Positions 6,325 to 10,427 of a stretch of 10,427 nt of DNA are shown here, in pieces; position 1 is the first letter of the stretch, and each line of letters begins with the position of its first letter. Below the pieces are notes generated by a model. That model was not told the DNA's origin. It was given only the letters and a program-made list of their open reading frames with translations, and did no database searches. Both the position numbers and the translations under genes were made by a program. The DNA comes from Beroe ovata (Eukaryota > Ctenophora > Nuda > Beroida > Beroidae), in NCBI GenBank assembly GCA_946803715.1, contig CAMPET010000602.1:3315-13741 (forward strand), read 5' to 3'.

Positions 6325-7485
6325 GTAATTAGTTCCAAATTGATAGGTAATTAACTCACTGATCGGATCATTAGCCGCATGACTGATATAGTAAACAGCG
6401 CTAATTATAGTATCGGGATTAAATACCTACATACTGACTCAGAGACTGTATTTCGAGTTGATCAGTGTGAATATTGAATAGACGTTACGAATTGATGTCG
6501 TATTGCGATCGAGATGAATTGAATCTATAGTGCGCACGGTGAAATAAGACTAGAGTCCATTATCACGCTATTGAAATCAGTATGTTGCTGATTGCAGGCG
6601 GTAAAAATTGATCTAGTAAAATAAATTTCCCCGCTATACTATTTCCCCCGCTATTTTTTCTTATGATATGAACACTATATGCATTATGCACGGTACTATA
6701 GCCGGAACAATATTGTGATAAATGCACGATTACACGCGCAAGGCATTGTAATGAAACAGCTGATAGGAGCTATTCTACATTTAATTCGGTAAACCTAATG
6801 CAGCACTGAACCTTGACCTAAATGTTTTGCCACAAAACATTGCATTTACCACTTAAAACTCTATCTAAATAGTAACGTTACTATTCATAACATTTTGTAC
6901 GCCATACGGGTACAGTAATTGAACGAGTTCTCCGTGACGTAACCACGTGCAAATTCCACATGTGTACTGTGAATATGCACGTGTGAGTCAGATTTGTGTG
7001 TTGTATGCACGTTTTTATGCACGTCCAATTCGTATAAGTGCGCGCGCTATTTACTGTTTTGCTCGCGTGAAAACGTGTCGAATCGAGCGAGGAGAAGCGT
7101 CCTAAATGAATTATAAGAGTCCAAGCAGCGGCATACAGGACTATAGACGCAACTGGAGCAGCGTCGTGTCATATAGATTGTGGTGAGGGGAAGAAGCTAT
7201 AATTTGATTACATCGTGGTAGGATCGTCGAGATTTCAAATAGTGTGAGACAGCGATGGTTTACTTTAATATAGCTAGCTCCGCGCGTTGTGTGTAGCGCT
7301 TTAGAAGACATTAAAAGACACATGCACACTCATTATCATTACTCAACCGATGGAAACCCTAGTATGTGGCTATGTTGGTATATTATTATACGGTGGCTGT
7401 ACAAAACCATGTCTGTCTGCCTGGTTCTGTGGAATGGAAATACCTACTCACGCGATTCATTATCTCACGATTCCTTATCTCACAG
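6325..7485 (+). other. Intron, 1161 bp, rich in ACGTG words
   Basis: I found no exon inside this intron. It has CACGTG at 6944-6949 and 6978-6983, and the nonamer TATGCACGT three times (6974-6982, 7004-7012, 7016-7024). A CG-rich stretch runs from about 7030 to 7095. The pattern would suit a regulatory region, but nothing in the sequence proves it. The minus-strand open frame at 7141-7329 has no family resemblance and I leave it out. Confidence 0.6.
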
Positions 7486-7649
7486 CTATCGACAAGCGAA
7501 CAGTACACCGTAACCATGACAACGCCATCCCCGAGTGCTTCTACAACGATCCCTGCCACGCCGTCCTACCCCATGGCGAGGGCAAGTGCGACGTCAGCAG
7601 TCTGTGACGTCATCCCTGGACCGTACATCAGAACTTTTGATGGATTATG
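7486..7649 (+). CDS. Exon: Ser/Thr/Pro linker and start of VWD domain
   Basis: The exon follows TTCCTTATCTCACAG (7485) in phase 0. The first 40 or so codons are rich in Thr, Ser, Pro and Ala (TVTMTTPSPSASTTIPATPS), a mucin-like linker likely to carry O-glycans. Then comes AVCDVIPGPYIRTFDGL, the diagnostic opening of a von Willebrand type D domain (C-x-V-x-G-x-P-x-Y/H-x-T-F-D-G), with TFDG at 7633-7644. The donor is ATG|GTGAGT at 7650, leaving two bases (TG) that join the first base of the next exon to make Trp. A Cys-containing alternative frame across the same bases stops at the TGA near 7606 and lacks TFDG. Confidence 0.87.
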
Positions 7650-8169
7650 GTGAGTGGTTTGTTACATTGGGTGACTAGCGCGGTATCAGCGAACAACACG
7701 CGTCCATCACGCGTAGAGAATCACGTGGGAGAGTCACGTGGTATGAACCCGTAATACAACCCAATTGCTGTCTCAACATCTCGGGTTCTGCAGATCACGT
7801 GACTTACATAACGCGTCATGTATGAAGCCGGGCGTGCGTGTTGGGATAATGCAGCAAAACAACACACGTGTATTTCTGCAGTAGATAATATCTACATACA
7901 TATCTACTACATATGTACCGATAACTCGACCAAAAGGTTCTAAATCAAGGTTAACTATGAAAAAAGAATAAAAGAAGAGACTGACGTGATGAATTGATCG
8001 CAGATTTCACTACAACATTTAGACTTTTCGGAAAATCGACTATATATAAAAACAGACTATATAGTTTTTTTTGCAATCAGAATGTGGGCAGCTGCTCCCA
8101 ATATGATCAGCTTAATATGATCAAAAATTTGATCAAAAGTTTGACTGATAACATAAAATAAGCTACGCA

Positions 8170-8275
8170 GTGAACACATACACACGCACAGTGCACACAC
8201 ATACACACATACAGACACACACACACATACACTCAAACACACAGACAAACACATACACACATACAGCCACACATT
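8170..8275. repeat. CA-rich imperfect microsatellite
   Basis: The run is ACAC, ACATAC, ACAGAC and related units, interrupted throughout. A minus-strand open frame here that reads as VCVCMCLSVC-like repeats is low-complexity translation and not a gene. Confidence 0.9.
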
Positions 8276-8501
8276 ATGTATGTGCTTAAAGCAATAAAAG
8301 TGTCAACCACAAACCTCAACCCCACGAATTTATCTCCTAGTCCGAACACAAGTTTTTATTAAAGTACACGTGATATCTATATCAGGATGACGACTCATTT
8401 TGCTACGTGGGAGTATGAGTGTATCCCCCTATTATTTGATTATATGGGGCGTCTAAAGTCTAAACTCTGTGGGATACCTAGACTGTGTCAAACGCTGGGT
8501 C

Positions 8502-8543
8502 GTAATCTAATGTCAATATGTAGTAATCTAATGTCACAATATG
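8502..8543. repeat. Two-copy tandem repeat of about 21 bp
   Basis: GTAATCTAATGTCAATATG (8502-8520) is followed by GTAATCTAATGTCACAATATG (8523-8543). It lies about 80 bases before the acceptor of the next exon and may overlap its branch-point region. Confidence 0.8.
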
Positions 8544-8620
8544 ACGATTGACGATAGAGAGAGAAGGGAGAAAAACAGTAAAATCCTGGAGATGAAAATA
8601 ACACAATAATAACATCACAG

Positions 8621-8752
8621 GTATGTGAACGAAGGCTCATGCACATACGTACTGAGTATGGACTGTGCAGCAGGGGCGTGGTCGATCTATGCTCGGTTCA
8701 CTGAGTGCGGTACCATGGCAACGTGCTTGGAGAGTGCTACTCTTTACATCGG
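8621..8752 (+). CDS. Exon: VWD domain, second part
   Basis: The exon starts after AACATCACAG (8620) with one base completing a Trp codon and ends at the strong donor CGG|GTGAGT (8753). It reads YVNEGSCTYVLSMDC, then WSIYARFTECG, then CLESATLYIG. This follows the VWD pattern G-x-C-x-Y-V-L-x(2)-D-C, then a beta strand, then C-G, then C-L and a V/L-x-L strand. Four of the domain's cysteines are here. No long open frame marks it; the exon is recognised from protein pattern and phase. Confidence 0.87.
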
Positions 8753-9277
8753 GTGAGTGATGCTGTGCGCGCATGTGGAACCAAGGGGGACCAAGCACCT
8801 ATCGATAAACAGTATAATGTTGCTGTAAGTGCAAGTGTATAGGAGGCAATGATAGGCATAGTATGTGCGCGCGCACACCTCGATACAGACTACAGAGTTT
8901 ATAATGAGCATCACAATATGTTAGCGTTGACAGGATAGAAAAGAATGATAAATTTGATGTAAGGATGGATCAAGGAGTCTGATACATCCAATGTCAACAA
9001 ATATGTATATCAGTTAGCCATATCTCCATTATCGTGTAGCCATGGCTACATTGACAACAAAAATGCTATTGTCTTCGCATCTGGGTTTACTTTGACGATA
9101 AATAGGTTCAGTAGTGCTGAATTGAACTATCACTGGTAGTTAGGGTGTGCATGGCGCCCCGACCCTCTCAAATATTGATTACCTATTTTCTGGTGGTGAC
9201 GTTTCTGCTCAAAAGCAGATTCCNATGACAATTTAGACTCTATTATTATCATGATGTTATATGCATCATTCACCTAG
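8753..9277 (+). other. Intron, 525 bp, containing an unresolved base
   Basis: No exon or repeat of note is seen. An N stands at 9224, about 50 bases before the acceptor. The palindrome TGTGCGCGCGCACA lies at about 8864-8877. Confidence 0.55.
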
Positions 9278-9453
9278 TCGGAGAGCGGTACAGTTACAGA
9301 GGGGTTGGGTAATAAACAATGGCGGGGAAAAGGTGCAAGTGAAGTTAGGAGAGGAGGTCGACTTTGGGGATACTATCTCCTACGTGTTTGACGGAGAATA
9401 CCTCATTTTCACATTTGGGAATGATAACCAGATACGCTGGAATGGATATAACG
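9278..9453 (+). CDS. Exon: VWD domain, third part
   Basis: I place the start at 9278, after CATTCACCTAG (9277); a second in-frame AG gives a start at 9284. Both keep the phase (one base completing Gly). The exon encodes RRAVQLQRGWVINNGGEKVQ, the beta-strand-rich middle of a VWD domain, then YVFDGEYLIFTF and NQIRWNGYN. The donor is ACG|GTAACA at 9454, leaving one base, which matches the next exon. A direct repeat of 9297-9453 appears again from 10044. Confidence 0.85.
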
Positions 9454-9584
9454 GTAACATAATTTGGTTTCACATTGTTGCTATAAGTTAAGCTGCTTGT
9501 GTTGCAAACAAAGCATTGCTATGTGACATATGTTGCATTGCTGTGTTGCTATGGTGGAAGAGTCGCTAAGCAACACTGTTGCAG

Positions 9585-9738
9585 GGTTGCAAGTTCTCAC
9601 ACAGCCAGGACAACGGAGATGCGGTCTGTGTGGCAACAACAACGGCCACCCTGACGATGATCTACAGCCACGCAGACAGAGACAAGTTGCTTCCACAACG
9701 TACGAATTTGTGCGAAGTTGGGGATTCAACATGCAACC
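9585..9738 (+). CDS. Exon: end of VWD domain with CGLCG and PDDDL motifs
   Basis: The exon starts after CACTGTTGCAG (9584) with two bases completing Gly. It reads GLQVLTQPGQRRCGLCGNNN, then GHPDDDL, then TTYEFVRSWGF. CGLCGN.NG (Cys codons at 9620 and 9629) followed by P-D-D-D and an EF-x(3)-W strand is the textbook end of a VWD domain. The donor is ACC|GTGAGT at 9739, leaving two bases. VWD domains in mucins and vWF are usually followed by C8 and TIL domains; no such exon is seen before the duplication, so what follows here is unknown. Confidence 0.9.
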
Positions 9739-9887
9739 GTGAGTGCGCTTGGTGTTCCACTATGACACACATGAAGTACTGCCAGGAAATAACTTCACTT
9801 ACATTCCCATGTGGAGTTACATTACCATTTAAAGCAGTCCACCTGCAATATATTCAAAGTAACGGAGTAGAAGTTGTGCACATACAG

Positions 9888-9957
9888 ACAGACACACACA
9901 GACACACAGACACACACACACACACACACAGACACACAGACACACACACACACAGAC
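9888..9957. repeat. CAGACA/CA microsatellite
   Basis: The run alternates CAGACACA-type units with pure CA dinucleotides. Both strands are open in some frames only because of the simple composition. Confidence 0.93.
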
Positions 9958-9977
9958 TTGTGGCTTTTCACTACGAG

Positions 9978-10042
9978 AAGACACTGTACACTGTCCACTG
10001 TTCACACTGTCCACTGTTAACACTGTACACTGTTCACACTGT
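9978..10042. repeat. Irregular CACTGT repeat
   Basis: Units of CACTGT spaced by AC, C, TCA or TAA recur about eight times and run directly into the N at 10043. Copy number at the join may be wrong. The same word type is seen near 4870-4905 and 5440. Confidence 0.8.
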
Positions 10043-10043
10043 N

Positions 10044-10427
10044 CAGAGGGGTTGGGTAATAAACAATGGCGGGGAAAAGGTGCAAGTGAAGTTAGGAGAG
10101 GAGGTCGACTTTGGGGATACTATCTCCTACGTGTTTGACGGAGAATACCTCATTTTCACATTTGGGAATGATAACCAGATACGCTGGAATGGATATAACG
10201 GTAACATAATTTGGTTTCACATTGTTGCTATAAGTTAAGCTGCTTGTGTTGCAAACAAAGCATTGCTATGTGACATATGTTGCATTGCTGTGTTGCTATG
10301 GTGGAAGAGTCGCTAAGCAACACTGTTGCAGGGTTGCAAGTTCTCACACAGCCAGGACAACGGAGATGCGGTCTGTGTGGCAACAACAACGGCCACCCTG
10401 ACGATGATCTACAGCCACGCAGACAGA
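10044..10427 (+). repeat. Exact second copy of 9297-9680, probable assembly overlap
   Basis: Every base from 10044 to the window end matches 9297-9680 at an offset of 747, including the 131-bp intron between the two exons (copy exons 10047-10200 and 10332-10427, the latter cut by the window end). It begins directly after N and lacks the true acceptor of the first copy. The only nearby AG (10045-10046) would put the exon in the wrong phase after 9738 and give a stop within four codons. An unmerged contig overlap or haplotype copy is the simplest reading. Confidence 0.85.

Larger units (their letters stand above)
7650..8620 (+). other. Intron, 971 bp, with E-box-like palindromes and a CA-rich repeat
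   Basis: No exon is seen. CACGTG occurs at 7722-7727, 7735-7740, 7796-7801, 7865-7870 and 8367-8372. ACGCGT occurs at 7698-7703, 7709-7714 and 7811-7816. The middle is AT-rich with GATCAAA/TTTGATC (8119-8125, 8128-8134) and a CA-rich microsatellite. A diverged duplication GTAATCTAATGTC(A/CA)ATATG lies at 8502-8520 and 8523-8543. Confidence 0.65.
5690..9738 (+). other. Multi-exon gene: Kazal-Ig-VWD extracellular protein (partial, 7 exons seen)
   Basis: Seven exons can be joined: 5690-5794, 5896-6016, 6156-6324, 7486-7649, 8621-8752, 9278-9453 and 9585-9738. Introns are 101, 139, 1161, 971, 525 and 131 bp; all are GT-AG, most with GTGAGT-type donors. The reading phase matches at all six junctions and about 340 codons stay open. 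Domains in order are a Kazal second half, one Ig-like domain, a Ser/Thr/Pro linker and a complete-looking VWD domain. Kazal domains are known as protease-inhibitor-like or ligand-binding folds, Ig as binding modules and VWD as a Cys-rich assembly module of mucins, vWF and zonadhesin, so a secreted or matrix protein is likely. Signal peptide, start, stop and other domains lie outside what is visible. Exon calls are by eye and lack transcript support. Confidence 0.85.
9739..10043 (+). other. Start of an intron, interrupted by N at 10043
   Basis: After the donor at 9739 there is no recognisable exon. The stretch holds a CA/CAGA microsatellite and a CACTGT-type repeat that ends at the N. Open frames that run through here and across the N into the duplicated copy are assembly chimeras. 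Confidence 0.65.

Noticed and set aside
7350-7607. Cys-containing frame overlapping the linker/VWD exon
   Set aside because: It stops before TFDG and does not continue into any phase-compatible exon. The frame with CDVIPGPYIRTFDG continues correctly.
7605-7612. TGACGTCA, a perfect CRE-like palindrome
   Set aside because: It lies inside the VWD-start exon as coding sequence (Cys-Asp-Val-Ile), so a regulatory role cannot be inferred.
8057-8272. Minus-strand open frame rich in Cys and Val
   Set aside because: This is translation of the CA-rich microsatellite.
9829-10023. Minus-strand open frame with Cys-Val repeats
   Set aside because: This is translation of the CAGACA/CA microsatellite.
9579-10238. 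Long open frame on the + strand across the microsatellite and the N
   Set aside because: It uses the wrong frame of the VWD exon, reads through a CA repeat and crosses the N into the duplicated copy. It is an assembly chimera.

Overview
The window is nuclear DNA of a eukaryote, almost certainly an invertebrate metazoan. The signs are split exons with GT-AG introns, extracellular metazoan domains (Kazal, Ig, von Willebrand type D), a decayed hAT transposon, CA-rich microsatellites and AT-rich intergenic DNA. No prokaryotic operon logic is visible. I cannot fix the phylum; a sponge, cnidarian or other marine invertebrate would fit. Four single N characters (4715, 5616, 9224, 10043) look like assembly joins or unresolved bases.

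Layout. 1-1434: remnant of a hAT transposase, broken by frameshifts and stops but readable from the core to the C-terminal dimerisation block. 1737-2602: an unrecognised lysine-rich, serine/acidic-tailed protein, probably split by a one-base A-tract frameshift, followed by an AT-rich 3' region with AATAAA. 2810-5690: mostly non-coding, with several inverted repeats, a GC-rich foldback element with terminal inverted repeats (4435-4613), an imperfect hairpin (4210-4313), a tRNA-like relic (5280-5343) and a diverged direct repeat on either side of it.

5690-9738: the main result. No single reading frame shows it, but seven short exons on the + strand join with matching phases at every junction. 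They encode the second half of a Kazal-like domain, one Ig-like domain, a Ser/Thr/Pro linker and one von Willebrand factor D domain ending in the CGLCGN.NG and PDDDL motifs. This is part of a secreted or extracellular-matrix multidomain protein. The Kazal-Ig order recalls IGFBP7, KAZALD1 and follistatin-like proteins; adding a VWD domain is an arrangement I do not recognise as a standard family. The 5' exons, including the first half of the Kazal domain, and the 3' exons are missing. CACGTG and ACGCGT palindromes are concentrated in and just before this gene.

10044-10427 repeats 9297-9680 base for base, introns included, directly after an N. Its splice phase does not fit the preceding exon, so it is most likely an unmerged assembly overlap and not a real exon duplication.
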